Below, piece after piece: positions 16,620-25,307 of a DNA stretch of 64,000 nt. Source of the stretch: Jatrophihabitans cynanchi (GTDB lineage Bacteria; Actinomycetota; Actinomycetes; Mycobacteriales; Jatrophihabitantaceae); assembly GCF_027247405.1 (NCBI RefSeq), contig NZ_CP097463.1:1240001-1304000 (forward strand), given 5' to 3'. Numbering within the stretch: the stretch's first letter is position 1; the number at the start of each line of letters is the position of its first letter. A program made the translations under genes and the position numbers. The notes under the pieces are model-generated. The model saw only the letters and a program-made list of their open reading frames with translations, had not been told where the DNA came from and ran no database searches.

Positions 16620-18208
16620 GGCGTGTCAGATGGTCTGTGTGAGGGGTTGAGCTAACCCCGTGCGGGAGGCTCCTGCGGGAGCTGTCGCACAGATCGGAGA
16701 ACACGATCATGACGATCACGATGATGCCGGGCGGCCGGGCCGCTGCGGTGAACGAGGTGCCGTCGGCGGTGGCCGATCAGCTGGTGTCGGCGACACTGGA
16801 GGACATGGCCAAGCGCAGCCGCAAGGACGAGCCGGTGCCACCGGCGCGGGTGGCGGCGCGCAAGCTGGTGGCCGAGATGGCCGGGCAGGGCTGGCTGGAC
16901 GATCTGATGTCGAAGGTCGGTGACGACGGTGTCGCGTTGACCGGCGACGGCGGGTTCCTGCCGGAGATGATCAAGGCGGTGCTCGAGCGTGGACTCGAGG
17001 CCGAGCTCACCGATCACTTGGGCTACGAGCGTGGTGACCCGGCCGGGGCCGGGTCTGGCAACTCCCGTAACGGGTCGACGCCGAAGACGTTGTTGACCGA
17101 GGTCGGGCCGGTCGATCTGGACACGCCGCGGGATCGGGTCGGCAGCTTCACGCCCCGGCTGGTACCGAAGGGGACCCGCCGCCTCGGCGGCCTGTCGGAC
17201 ATGATCATCAGCCTCTATGCCGGTGGGATGACGGTGCGCGACATCGGCCACCACCTGCAGCGGGTCTATGGCACCGAGCTGTCCCATGACACGATCTCCA
17301 AGATCACCGACGAGGTCCTCGAAGAGGTCAAGGCCTGGCAGACCCGTCCCCTGGACGCGGTCTATCCGGTGATCTTCATCGACGCCCTGGTGGTGAAGGT
17401 CCGCGACCAGAACGTAGTGCGCAACAAGGCCTGTCACGTGGTGATCGGCGTCGATACCGACGGCGTGAAGCACGTGCTGGGCTTGTGGGTTCAGCAGCAA
17501 GAAGGCGCTCGGTTCTGGAACCAGGTGCTCGGCGAGCTGCGCAACCGCGGAGTGCGCGACGTGCTGATCGCCTGCTGCGACGGCCTGGTCGGGCTGCCAG
17601 AGGCGGTCGAGTCGACCTGGCCGCAGACAGTGGTGCAGACCTGCGTGGTCCACCTGATTCGCGCCTCGCTGCGTTACGTGTCCTACAACGACCGCAAGGC
17701 CGTCGCTGCGGCGCTCAAGCCGATCTACACCGCGGTCAACGCCGACGCCGCCTTCGACGAGCTCACCACGTTCGCCGACTCCGAACTCGGCAAGAAGTAC
17801 GGCGCCACCGTCGCAGCGTGGGAACGAGCCTGGGACCGGTTCGTGCCGTTCCTGGCCTTCCCACTGGAGGTTCGCAAGGTCATCTACACCACCAACTCGA
17901 TCGAGTCGTTGAACTACCAGCTCCGCAAGATCATCAAGAACCGTGGCCAGTTCCCCAATGACGACGCCATCATCAAGCTCATCTGGCTGGCCATCCTCGA
18001 CATCGAAGACAAGCGCGCCGCTCTGCGAGAGAAGGACAAAGGCAAGCCGGCGAACAAGCGCACCGCCCCGCCCCGCCTGATCGAAGGCGCCACCACCACC
18101 GGCTGGCGCGCCGCCATCAACGCCCTCGACCTGGCCTACCCCGGCCGGCTCCCCGCCGGCCTCTAACCCAACGATCTTGACCACTTACACAGAAGACTTG
18201 ACAGGCTC
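16620..18208 (+). mobile_element. IS256-family insertion sequence, copy A
   Basis: A 1589-bp element with one transposase gene. Its ends carry imperfect inverted repeats: GGCGTGTCAGATGGTCTGTG on the left, and on the right the complement of GAGCCTGTCAAGTCTTCTGT. It is flanked by a perfect 9-bp duplication of IS3 sequence. Copy B (21105..22693) has the same length and encodes the same protein in opposite orientation. Confidence 0.93.
16709..18166 (+). CDS. IS256-family (mutator-type) transposase
   Basis: A 485-residue mutator-type transposase. It contains the family signatures SDMIISLYAGGMTVRDIGHHL and TDEVLEEVKAWQTRPLD, the first Asp in YPVIFIDALVVKVRD, the second in LIACCDGLVGLPEAV, and the Glu in KVIYTTNSIESLNYQLRK. 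The DDE triad therefore looks intact and the element may be active. A GATCGGAGAACACG ribosome-binding region precedes the ATG. The protein is identical to that of copy B. A long open frame on the opposite strand is a composition artefact. Confidence 0.95.
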   Translation: MTITMMPGGRAAAVNEVPSAVADQLVSATLEDMAKRSRKDEPVPPARVAARKLVAEMAGQGWLDDLMSKVGDDGVALTGDGGFLPEMIKAVLERGLEAELTDHLGYERGDPAGAGSGNSRNGSTPKTLLTEVGPVDLDTPRDRVGSFTPRLVPKGTRRLGGLSDMIISLYAGGMTVRDIGHHLQRVYGTELSHDTISKITDEVLEEVKAWQTRPLDAVYPVIFIDALVVKVRDQNVVRNKACHVVIGVDTDGVKHVLGLWVQQQEGARFWNQVLGELRNRGVRDVLIACCDGLVGLPEAVESTWPQTVVQTCVVHLIRASLRYVSYNDRKAVAAALKPIYTAVNADAAFDELTTFADSELGKKYGATVAAWERAWDRFVPFLAFPLEVRKVIYTTNSIESLNYQLRKIIKNRGQFPNDDAIIKLIWLAILDIEDKRAALREKDKGKPANKRTAPPRLIEGATTTGWRAAINALDLAYPGRLPAGL

Positions 18209-18429
18209 CGGCGTGCGGTCCACGAACTCCGCACTGTTGAGCACGGCCAGCACCTCGATCCGCTCAGCGACGCTGAGCCGGTTCGCCGGCGCGGTGCGTG
18301 GCGACGGCCGCGACGTCGTCGAGGCCGGCCGGGCCTCAGGGCGCCCGGCGGTGGCTCGGGCGACACCGGTCAGACCAGCCGCGTCGCGGGTTGTCATCCC
18401 AGCCAGGGTCAGCGCCCGGTAGGCGGCCA

Positions 18430-18876
18430 TCAACGCCGCGTGGACGGCGGATCGTCCTGCGCGCTCTCGGAGATCTCCTCCAAGAGCGCGTGCGCTTTTC
18501 CCATGATGTCCAACGCCACCTCGGTCCGCACCAGACGCCGCTGCGCCTTGTCCAGCTGGCCCCGCAGCCGGGCGATCTCCGCCTGCTCCGCGCTCAACCG
18601 GCCCACCTTCGCGCCGGCCGCACGGCCCTCGAGCACACCGGCGTCACGCAGCTTGCGCCACTCGGTGACCTGAGACGAGTACAGCCCCTGCTCCCGCAGA
18701 TACGCCCCGCCCTGACCAACCCGGCACGCCTCGTCATAGGCGGCCAGATGCTGCAACTTCTCCGCTGGGGCAAAGGATCTCCGCCGAGACGGACCACCGG
18801 CCCGCGGCTGGGAACCACTCATGAACCCATCATCGACGACAGGGGCAGAAAGCACGGAACTCGACATGGTCATCAT
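18430..18876 (-). CDS. IS3-family transposase OrfA, copy 2
   Basis: Identical in sequence to the OrfA product at 1103..1549: an HTH protein of 148 residues with a C-terminal coiled coil. The gene is intact, but its downstream OrfB is split by IS256. OrfA made without OrfB can repress IS3 transposition in characterised elements, so this copy may dampen copy 1. That effect is inference. Confidence 0.88.
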   Translation of the reverse strand: MMTMSSSVLSAPVVDDGFMSGSQPRAGGPSRRRSFAPAEKLQHLAAYDEACRVGQGGAYLREQGLYSSQVTEWRKLRDAGVLEGRAAGAKVGRLSAEQAEIARLRGQLDKAQRRLVRTEVALDIMGKAHALLEEISESAQDDPPSTRR

Positions 18877-18927
18877 CCTGAATCTCGCCCTGCCGGAGCG
18901 GACTTGCTAAGAGCCGCTGGCCTCAAC

Positions 18928-20133
18928 TCACCCTGACACGCAGGGGTCGGCTCGATCGGCGACGGTGTCAAGGGCCTCGAGGACGCGTGGCGCGCAGTAG
19001 CGCCGGTAGCGCTGGCGGCCCGAGACCTTCACGAGCAAGTCGGTCTCGACAAATTGCTCGATCGCGCCGAGCGCGGCTGGTGCGGTCACACCAAGCTGGC
19101 GTTGCAGCAGCGGAGAATCCACGACCGGTTGGCTCAGGAGCATGTCCGCCAGTCGCCACGCCGTTGCGCCGCGGCGAGCCGTGATGACGTCGTCCCAGGT
19201 CGCGCGCACGGTGTGTAGCTCGTCGACGAGGGTCCGGCCGTTGTTGATCGCCGCAAATGTCGCGTTGGCAAGCCGCTCGACGATTGGCTCGGGGTTGCCA
19301 TCCCGGTACGCGGTCAACGCGTCGAAGTAGCTGCGAATGTCGGCGAGCAGGCCGACCGACAATGGGACGGTGACTTGGCGGGTTAGCTCCTCGGCGCGCA
19401 GCAGGCTGTGCACCAATGCGCGACCAGTACGCCCGTTGCCGTCGGTGAACGGGTGAATGGTTTCGAACTGGGCATGGGCGATCGCGGCCTGGACCAGTGT
19501 CGGGAGGTCATCACGCACGAGGAAGCGCTCGAGGTCATTGATCGCCATTGGAACCCGGTCCGGATGGGACGGCACGAAGATGGCCTCGTGCGGCGACGAG
19601 ATGCTCACACCGATCCAGTTCTGGACGGTGCGCCACTTCCCGGACGATTCGGGCTCGGTGCTGCCAAGTAGTGCCTTGTGCATCGCGAGGGTGACGTCGC
19701 CGTCGAGGTGATCGGCGTGCGCCACCGCGACCTCCATCGCGACGCCATTGGCGACGACGAGCGCCGCGCTCGCCGAGCTGGTGTCGCCGAGCTCGGCCAG
19801 GCCGACTGCCTCGGCGGATGCGATCACGTTCTCGATCCGAGACGATGCCGCGGCTTCGGCTCGACGCAGGGCCGTGGACAGCTGAAGCGGGTCGGCGCCG
19901 ACCTGCTGGTCGAACCGCGCGATCTCCGTGGCCGCCTCGGTGGCGAGGGCGCGGGTTGCGGGTGACAGCGGTACGTCCGGAACGTCGGCGACCTCGGCGG
20001 CTATCGCGGCCCGATAGGGAGGGGCCGCCCGAGACGCGGACTCGCCCGGAAGTGTCGCCGGCTGCCACCGCAGTCGCTCGTAGGTCACCGCCGGCCAGGC
20101 CCTCGTTATCGACCCGGCAACGCCTCTGCGCAC
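18928..20133 (-). CDS. Fic-domain protein (class II) with C-terminal winged helix
   Basis: A 401-residue Fic protein, probably an AMP-transferase that modifies a target hydroxyl. The catalytic motif HPFTDGNGRTGR is complete (near residue 230). The N-terminal inhibitory helix carries SSRIEN, matching (S/T)xxxE(G/N), which makes it an auto-inhibited class II enzyme. The flap region is SSPHEAIFVPSHPDRVPM. The C-terminal 90 residues (LLQRQLGVTAPAALGAIEQF) form a winged HTH, so the protein may repress its own gene through the palindrome just upstream. The GTG at 20133 is the likely start. Its last residues and its TGA stop lie in the end of IS3 copy 2, so the native C-terminus was replaced, probably with only a small loss. 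Confidence 0.9.
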   Translation of the reverse strand: MRRGVAGSITRAWPAVTYERLRWQPATLPGESASRAAPPYRAAIAAEVADVPDVPLSPATRALATEAATEIARFDQQVGADPLQLSTALRRAEAAASSRIENVIASAEAVGLAELGDTSSASAALVVANGVAMEVAVAHADHLDGDVTLAMHKALLGSTEPESSGKWRTVQNWIGVSISSPHEAIFVPSHPDRVPMAINDLERFLVRDDLPTLVQAAIAHAQFETIHPFTDGNGRTGRALVHSLLRAEELTRQVTVPLSVGLLADIRSYFDALTAYRDGNPEPIVERLANATFAAINNGRTLVDELHTVRATWDDVITARRGATAWRLADMLLSQPVVDSPLLQRQLGVTAPAALGAIEQFVETDLLVKVSGRQRYRRYCAPRVLEALDTVADRADPCVSG

Positions 20134-20140
20134 GCCGTCA

Positions 20141-20176
20141 GCTTAGTAAAGGATCTGGCGACATCCTTTACTTAGC
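20141..20176. promoter_or_regulatory. Palindromic operator upstream of the Fic gene
   Basis: AGTAAAGGAT (20145..20154) is followed, after eight bases, by its exact complement ATCCTTTACT (20163..20172). The arms extend to 14 bases with one mismatch. It lies 8 to 43 bases upstream of the Fic GTG. A symmetric site here is best explained as an operator for the protein's own winged helix. The outer four bases of the right arm (20173..20176) and its last T (20172) lie within the IS1380 end as drawn. Confidence 0.6.
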
Positions 20177-21095
20177 CCGGATCCACCGACCAGCTTGATT
20201 GGTTGAGCGCGTCGTAACGCACGAATGTCCTTCTGGGACGGACGATTGGACTTGCTGAAGGTCCCAATTCGTTCACCCGGAAGGACACCCGTTCGGTGCG
20301 AGCATCTCATGATTTGAGTTGTGTGTCGGTGAGCTTCGATGAGCCGAATCTGGTGCCGTCGGCGGGGTTGTTGCCGGCCGCGGTGCTGGCCCAGCGGATC
20401 GACCTGGCGGGGCTGGTCGAGGCACGGCTGCGGCTGGGTCGGCATGGTGCGAACAGCGGTGCGAAGGCGTTGACAGTGATCGGGGCGATGCTGGCCGGTG
20501 GCGACAGCATCGATGACACCGGCCTGCTGCGCGCCGGTGCGCTACCGAAGCTGTTCGACGTGACGCGGGCACCATCGACGATCGGGACGTGGCTGCGGGA
20601 CTTCAAGTGGCACAACGTGCGCCAGCTCGACGCCATCAGCCGCGAGCTGCTGGTTCGACTCTGGTCGGCTGGCGCTGGCCCGGCTGATCTGGCCGCGCCG
20701 ATGACGATCGACGTCGATTCCACGATCGTGCCGGTGTTCGGGCGCGGTAAGCAGGGCGCGGCGTTCGGCTATACGAAGGTCCGCGGTTATCACCCGCAGA
20801 TCGCCACCAGCGCCGAGACCGGGCAGGTGCTGTTCTCTCGGCTGCGGGGCGGAGCGGCCGGCGCCGCCCGCGGCGCGAAGTCGTTCCTCACCGAGACGTT
20901 CTCCCGGGTCCGCGCCGCAGGGGCCACCGGTGAGTTGACGCTGCGCGCGGACTCGGCGTTCTACTCCAAAGCCGTCCTGGGCACCGCGGCGAAGTTCGGA
21001 GTCCGGTTCTCGATCACCGCCCGCCAGGACAAGCGTGTCCGGGCGGCGATCGACGCGATCGAGGAATCGGCGTGGACGCCGATCCCGTACTGGCT

Positions 21096-21104
21096 CTCGA
21101 CACC
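21096..21104. repeat. 9-bp target duplication of IS256 copy B (partner 22694..22702)
   Basis: CTCGACACC is present directly on both sides of the element (21096..21104 and 22694..22702). Removing one copy plus the element restores the IS1380 reading frame. Confidence 0.93.
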
Positions 21105-22693
21105 GAGCCTGTCAAGTCTTCTGTGTAAGTGGTCAAGATCGTTGGGTTAGAGGCCGGCGGGGAGCCGGCCGGGGTAGGCCAGGTCGAGGGCGTTGATGGC
21201 GGCGCGCCAGCCGGTGGTGGTGGCGCCTTCGATCAGGCGGGGCGGGGCGGTGCGCTTGTTCGCCGGCTTGCCTTTGTCCTTCTCTCGCAGAGCGGCGCGC
21301 TTGTCTTCGATGTCGAGGATGGCCAGCCAGATGAGCTTGATGATGGCGTCGTCATTGGGGAACTGGCCACGGTTCTTGATGATCTTGCGGAGCTGGTAGT
21401 TCAACGACTCGATCGAGTTGGTGGTGTAGATGACCTTGCGAACCTCCAGTGGGAAGGCCAGGAACGGCACGAACCGGTCCCAGGCTCGTTCCCACGCTGC
21501 GACGGTGGCGCCGTACTTCTTGCCGAGTTCGGAGTCGGCGAACGTGGTGAGCTCGTCGAAGGCGGCGTCGGCGTTGACCGCGGTGTAGATCGGCTTGAGC
21601 GCCGCAGCGACGGCCTTGCGGTCGTTGTAGGACACGTAACGCAGCGAGGCGCGAATCAGGTGGACCACGCAGGTCTGCACCACTGTCTGCGGCCAGGTCG
21701 ACTCGACCGCCTCTGGCAGCCCGACCAGGCCGTCGCAGCAGGCGATCAGCACGTCGCGCACTCCGCGGTTGCGCAGCTCGCCGAGCACCTGGTTCCAGAA
21801 CCGAGCGCCTTCTTGCTGCTGAACCCACAAGCCCAGCACGTGCTTCACGCCGTCGGTATCGACGCCGATCACCACGTGACAGGCCTTGTTGCGCACTACG
21901 TTCTGGTCGCGGACCTTCACCACCAGGGCGTCGATGAAGATCACCGGATAGACCGCGTCCAGGGGACGGGTCTGCCAGGCCTTGACCTCTTCGAGGACCT
22001 CGTCGGTGATCTTGGAGATCGTGTCATGGGACAGCTCGGTGCCATAGACCCGCTGCAGGTGGTGGCCGATGTCGCGCACCGTCATCCCACCGGCATAGAG
22101 GCTGATGATCATGTCCGACAGGCCGCCGAGGCGGCGGGTCCCCTTCGGTACCAGCCGGGGCGTGAAGCTGCCGACCCGATCCCGCGGCGTGTCCAGATCG
22201 ACCGGCCCGACCTCGGTCAACAACGTCTTCGGCGTCGACCCGTTACGGGAGTTGCCAGACCCGGCCCCGGCCGGGTCACCACGCTCGTAGCCCAAGTGAT
22301 CGGTGAGCTCGGCCTCGAGTCCACGCTCGAGCACCGCCTTGATCATCTCCGGCAGGAACCCGCCGTCGCCGGTCAACGCGACACCGTCGTCACCGACCTT
22401 CGACATCAGATCGTCCAGCCAGCCCTGCCCGGCCATCTCGGCCACCAGCTTGCGCGCCGCCACCCGCGCCGGTGGCACCGGCTCGTCCTTGCGGCTGCGC
22501 TTGGCCATGTCCTCCAGTGTCGCCGACACCAGCTGATCGGCCACCGCCGACGGCACCTCGTTCACCGCAGCGGCCCGGCCGCCCGGCATCATCGTGATCG
22601 TCATGATCGTGTTCTCCGATCTGTGCGACAGCTCCCGCAGGAGCCTCCCGCACGGGGTTAGCTCAACCCCTCACACAGACCATCTGACACGCC
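21105..22693 (-). mobile_element. IS256-family insertion sequence, copy B
   Basis: A 1589-bp element identical in length and coding content to copy A but inverted, inserted in the IS1380 transposase gene with its own 9-bp duplication. Because each copy keeps a matching pair of duplicates, the segment between the two copies has not been flipped by recombination between them since insertion. Confidence 0.93.
21147..22604 (-). CDS. IS256-family (mutator-type) transposase, copy B
   Basis: The 485-residue product is the same as that of copy A, with all three catalytic acidic residues present. Both IS256 genes are intact, so either can supply transposase for the other. Confidence 0.95.
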   Translation of the reverse strand: MTITMMPGGRAAAVNEVPSAVADQLVSATLEDMAKRSRKDEPVPPARVAARKLVAEMAGQGWLDDLMSKVGDDGVALTGDGGFLPEMIKAVLERGLEAELTDHLGYERGDPAGAGSGNSRNGSTPKTLLTEVGPVDLDTPRDRVGSFTPRLVPKGTRRLGGLSDMIISLYAGGMTVRDIGHHLQRVYGTELSHDTISKITDEVLEEVKAWQTRPLDAVYPVIFIDALVVKVRDQNVVRNKACHVVIGVDTDGVKHVLGLWVQQQEGARFWNQVLGELRNRGVRDVLIACCDGLVGLPEAVESTWPQTVVQTCVVHLIRASLRYVSYNDRKAVAAALKPIYTAVNADAAFDELTTFADSELGKKYGATVAAWERAWDRFVPFLAFPLEVRKVIYTTNSIESLNYQLRKIIKNRGQFPNDDAIIKLIWLAILDIEDKRAALREKDKGKPANKRTAPPRLIEGATTTGWRAAINALDLAYPGRLPAGL

Positions 22694-23489
22694 CTCGACA
22701 CCGGAGGTATCCGGCGCCGACGTCGCAGAAACCAGCTACACCGCCTTCGCCGGCACCAAGCACGCCCGAACAGTGCGGCTGATCGTGCGCCGTGTCCGAC
22801 CGACACCCGGTTCGCAGCTCGCGTTGTTCGCCACCTACGACTACCACGCCTTCGTCACCGACCGGCCCGGCCAGAGGCTCGACATCGAAGCCGATCACCG
22901 CCGCCACGCCATCGTCGAGCAGTCCATCGCCGAACTGAAATCAGCCGGGCTCGCGCATATGCCCTCCTCGTCGTTCACGGCCAACGCCGCGTGGCTCGCG
23001 CTCACCGTGATGGCCCACAACCTCGGTCGCGCTGTCGGCCTGCTCGCCGACGGCCCGCTGCACCGCGCCACCGCCACCACCCTGCGCCGGGCCGTGTTCA
23101 CCGTCCCCGGCCGGCTCGTGCGCTCAGCGCGCCGATGGCGACTACGCCTGCCCGCAGGCTGGCCCTGGGCCGCGCAGTTCACCACCGCACTGAGCGCGAT
23201 CATCGCCATACCGGCTCGCTGCTGAACACCCGCGCCGCCGACCACCACAACCAAGGACTCTCGGAGAAGCCGGCAGACCGGCCAGCTCGACCTGCCCGCC
23301 CACGGCATCACCGCAGCCAAGATCAACTACCAGCAAGCATTGATCAACTCACGGTTGCACGGTGGATCTGGGCTTAGAACGACGCTAAGCATCAGATCCC
23401 GACGCGCGCCGTTGGCACCAATGGCTACCAAAATGGCTACCACGCAGATTGTGATGATCTTGCAAGTGCCTCTAGGCCAATGATTTCGG

Positions 23490-23533
23490 GTGGAGCTGAG
23501 GGGACTCGAACCCCTGACCCCCACACTGCCAGC
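23490..23533 (-). repeat. attachment-site repeat 1: 3' fragment of tRNA-Ala(GGC)
   Basis: 44 bp identical to 40592..40635. Read on the minus strand it runs from the anticodon loop (CTGGCAG, anticodon GGC) through the 3' anticodon stem TGTGG, the T arm AGGGGTTCGAGTCCCCT and the acceptor strand CAGCTCCA. The U at position 70 is consistent with the G3:U70 alanine identity pair. The D arm and 5' acceptor strand are missing, so it is not a functional tRNA. It lies about 170 bp before an integrase gene, as expected for the distal end of an element inserted at a tRNA 3' end. Confidence 0.88.
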
Positions 23534-23587
23534 CGGGACTCCGTGTACACGATCAGGCCGCTTTGAGCTGCGTGATTGCGCTAGACT

Positions 23588-23604
23588 CCCTTGTAACGCA
23601 AGGG
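23588..23604. promoter_or_regulatory. Small hairpin between att repeat and integrase gene
   Basis: CCCTTG, a five-base loop and CAAGGG form a 6-bp perfect inverted repeat, preceded by TAGACT. It could be a binding site for integrase arms or a regulator, or a weak terminator. There is no T run. Function unknown. Confidence 0.3.
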
Positions 23605-23701
23605 ATCTGTGCCAGGTGATGTCGTCTCGTGCCGACGCGTGCCGCGGAGTCGACCGGGGTCAGATCCGGGTCACGATCTTGATCGGAAAGGAGCATGCGG
23701 G

Positions 23702-25045
23702 ATGGGGCAGTCACGCAGACGGATCGGGCGGGACGGCACCCCGCGCTACACCGCCTACTACGACGACATCACCGGGCGGCGCCGCTCGGCCGGCACCTTC
23801 GCCACCGAGAAGCAGGCCGATCGGGCCTGGCAGCGCGCCGAGGCCGGGGTCGCCGAGGGTCGAGTCACCGACCTCGGGCGGGGCCGGCAGCGCTTCGCCC
23901 GCTACGTGTCCGAGGTGTGGTTCCCCAACCATCGCATCGAGCTGACCACCCGGCAGAACTACAGCTACTACCTCGAGCGGCATCTGCTGCCCGCGTTCGG
24001 CGGCTACAAGATGATCGAGATCATGCCGGCCGACATCCGCGACTGGATCACCAAAGCCAGCGCGGACGGCGTGAAGCCGGCGACGATCAAGTACTGCCTG
24101 TCGGTGCTGTCGGCGATCTTCACCACCGCGTTGAACGACCAGATCACCACGCTGCACCCGTGCAAGGGCGTCAAGGCCCCGACCGTGCCGGCCAAAACCC
24201 GCCAGATCGTCACCCCGGACCAGTTCGACCTCATCCACCACGCCCTCCCCTGCCGTGAGGTTCAACTGCTGGTGGAAACCGACATCGAGACCGGGCTGCG
24301 CTGGGGTGAACTGATCGAACTGCGCAAGCGCGACATCGACTGGGACAGCCGAGTCCTCACCGTCTCCCGGGTCGCGATCGAACTCGAACCGCGCTTTCAC
24401 CCCGACGGCGGACGGTTCCTGGTCAAGCAGTACCCGAAAGATGACGAGTGGCGGCGCATCACCCTCTCCCGCCACATCTTCGACCAACTCGCCGAGCACG
24501 TCGCCAACATGCCCGATGAGCTCGGCGAGGATGCGCTGCTGTTCACCGCCCCCGAACCCACCAGCGCCCGCCGCCGCCCGGAACAACTGCCCGACCCCGA
24601 CAGCCTCGGGCTGACCGAACCAAACCAGGCGGGACGGCAATACCGACACGGCACCATCACCGCCTACAACATGGCCCCGTGCCGCTGCCAACACTGCCGC
24701 GACGCCTACGCCGCCTACCGCGCCAACCGCCGCGCCGCCGGCATCGACCGACCCCGCGGCACCCGCCGCCTGGACACCGACGGACATATCCCCCGCGCCT
24801 GGTTCCGCACCAACATCTGGACCCCAGCCCTGCAAGCCGCCGGGCTACGGTTCAAAGTCCGCTTCCACGACCTGCGCCACGCCCACGCCTCCTGGCTACT
24901 CGCCGGAGGCGCCGACCTACAAACCGTCAAAGAACGCATGGGCCACGCCCGCCTGAGCACCACCGAGAAATACCTGCACACCCTCCCCCACGCCGACGCC
25001 GCCGCCGTCAACGCCCTCGACGCAATGCGGCACCGCTCGAGCTGA
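23702..25045 (+). CDS. int: Tyrosine integrase of island A
   Basis: The ATG at 23702 is chosen because GGAG lies eight bases upstream and because it aligns with the start of the 40.8-kb integrase ([11 protein letters not shown] against GQSRKRVGRDG). About 447 residues. Catalytic residues: R in [12 protein letters not shown], HxxR in [14 protein letters not shown] in RMGHARLST, and Y in [10 protein letters not shown]. Between the first R and the HxxR box there is an inserted cysteine-rich module, [20 protein letters not shown] followed by YAAYRANRR. It resembles small actinophage-type domains and is not part of standard integrases. The gene faces away from the adjacent tRNA-Ala fragment. Confidence 0.94.
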   Translation: MGQSRRRIGRDGTPRYTAYYDDITGRRRSAGTFATEKQADRAWQRAEAGVAEGRVTDLGRGRQRFARYVSEVWFPNHRIELTTRQNYSYYLERHLLPAFGGYKMIEIMPADIRDWITKASADGVKPATIKYCLSVLSAIFTTALNDQITTLHPCKGVKAPTVPAKTRQIVTPDQFDLIHHALPCREVQLLVETDIETGLRWGELIELRKRDIDWDSRVLTVSRVAIELEPRFHPDGGRFLVKQYPKDDEWRRITLSRHIFDQLAEHVANMPDELGEDALLFTAPEPTSARRRPEQLPDPDSLGLTEPNQAGRQYRHGTITAYNMAPCRCQHCRDAYAAYRANRRAAGIDRPRGTRRLDTDGHIPRAWFRTNIWTPALQAAGLRFKVRFHDLRHAHASWLLAGGADLQTVKERMGHARLSTTEKYLHTLPHADAAAVNALDAMRHRSS

Positions 25046-25307
25046 CCGAACCACGACGCCGGACCCGGCACACCCCGCACCCAAGAAGACGCTCGGCACG
25101 GGTGACGGCCACAGGACACCCGCACGCTCATAGCGATGATCGAACAATCGCGACGCTCGGATCGCGGCGATAGCGGGAGTCGTCACAGCGACGTCGGTAT
25201 ACATGACAATGCAGTTGACACTGGGCGCTTTTCGTTGGTTCGTGCGCAGCGTCAGCCGACGCCGTGCCGGGCAGGACCTGATTCGAGTCTCGAACGAGGC
25301 GGGCTGG

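Larger units (their letters stand above)
15804..18433 (-). pseudogene. IS3 transposase OrfB, disrupted by IS256
   Basis: The 5' part (18209..18433) reads as the first 70 or so residues of OrfB, up to NSAEFVDRTP. The rest (15804..16619) continues with the catalytic core and all three DDE residues. The IS256 element sits between them, in the codons that encode DRTPLQIYAV in copy 1. The gene cannot make an intact catalytic subunit. Movement of this copy would depend on OrfB from copy 1. Confidence 0.88.
15777..18938 (-). mobile_element. IS3-family insertion sequence, copy 2 (inverted, split by IS256)
   Basis: The same element as 1041..2604 in opposite orientation. Both TGTCA ends and the GTTGAGGCCAGCGG repeats are present. 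After removing the 1589-bp IS256 insertion and one 9-bp target duplicate, 1564 bp remain, identical in length to copy 1. The encoded protein pieces are identical to those of copy 1, so the two copies arose recently. The left IS end overlaps the last codons of the Fic gene. Confidence 0.9.
20296..23225 (+). pseudogene. IS1380-family transposase, disrupted by IS256
   Basis: The 5' part (GTG at 20296 to 21104) encodes an IS1380-type transposase: SGAKALTVIGAMLAGGDSID, then the DDE Asp in MTIDVDSTIVPVFGRGKQGA and the second Asp in LTLRADSAFYSK. The rest resumes at 22703 and runs to 23225, with VEQSIAELKSAGLAHMP supplying the Glu region and NAAWLALTVMAHNLGRA closing the core. Joining at the duplicated CTCGACACC restores one continuous frame (WLSTPEVSGADVAETSY). 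The gene was therefore intact before IS256 entered. Confidence 0.88.
20172..23376 (+). mobile_element. IS1380-family insertion sequence split by IS256
   Basis: Ends are defined by a 17-base inverted repeat with two mismatches: TTAGCCCGGATCCACCG at 20172..20188 against the complement of CGGTGGATCTGGGCTTA at 23360..23376. Without the IS256 insertion and one 9-bp duplicate it is about 1.6 kb, the usual size for the family. No target duplication was seen. Its left end abuts the Fic operator. Confidence 0.8.

Noticed and set aside
16652-18184. Long 510-codon open frame antisense to each IS256 transposase (also at 21129..22661)
   Set aside because: It is the exact antisense of the transposase gene in both copies, has a biased Asp/His/Val/Gly-rich composition and no recognisable domain. 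The transposase frame has all family motifs.
23490-23565. Complete tRNA gene at either 44-bp repeat
   Set aside because: Only the part from the anticodon loop to the acceptor end is present. No D arm or matching 5' acceptor strand precedes it at either copy, so these are attachment-site remnants.
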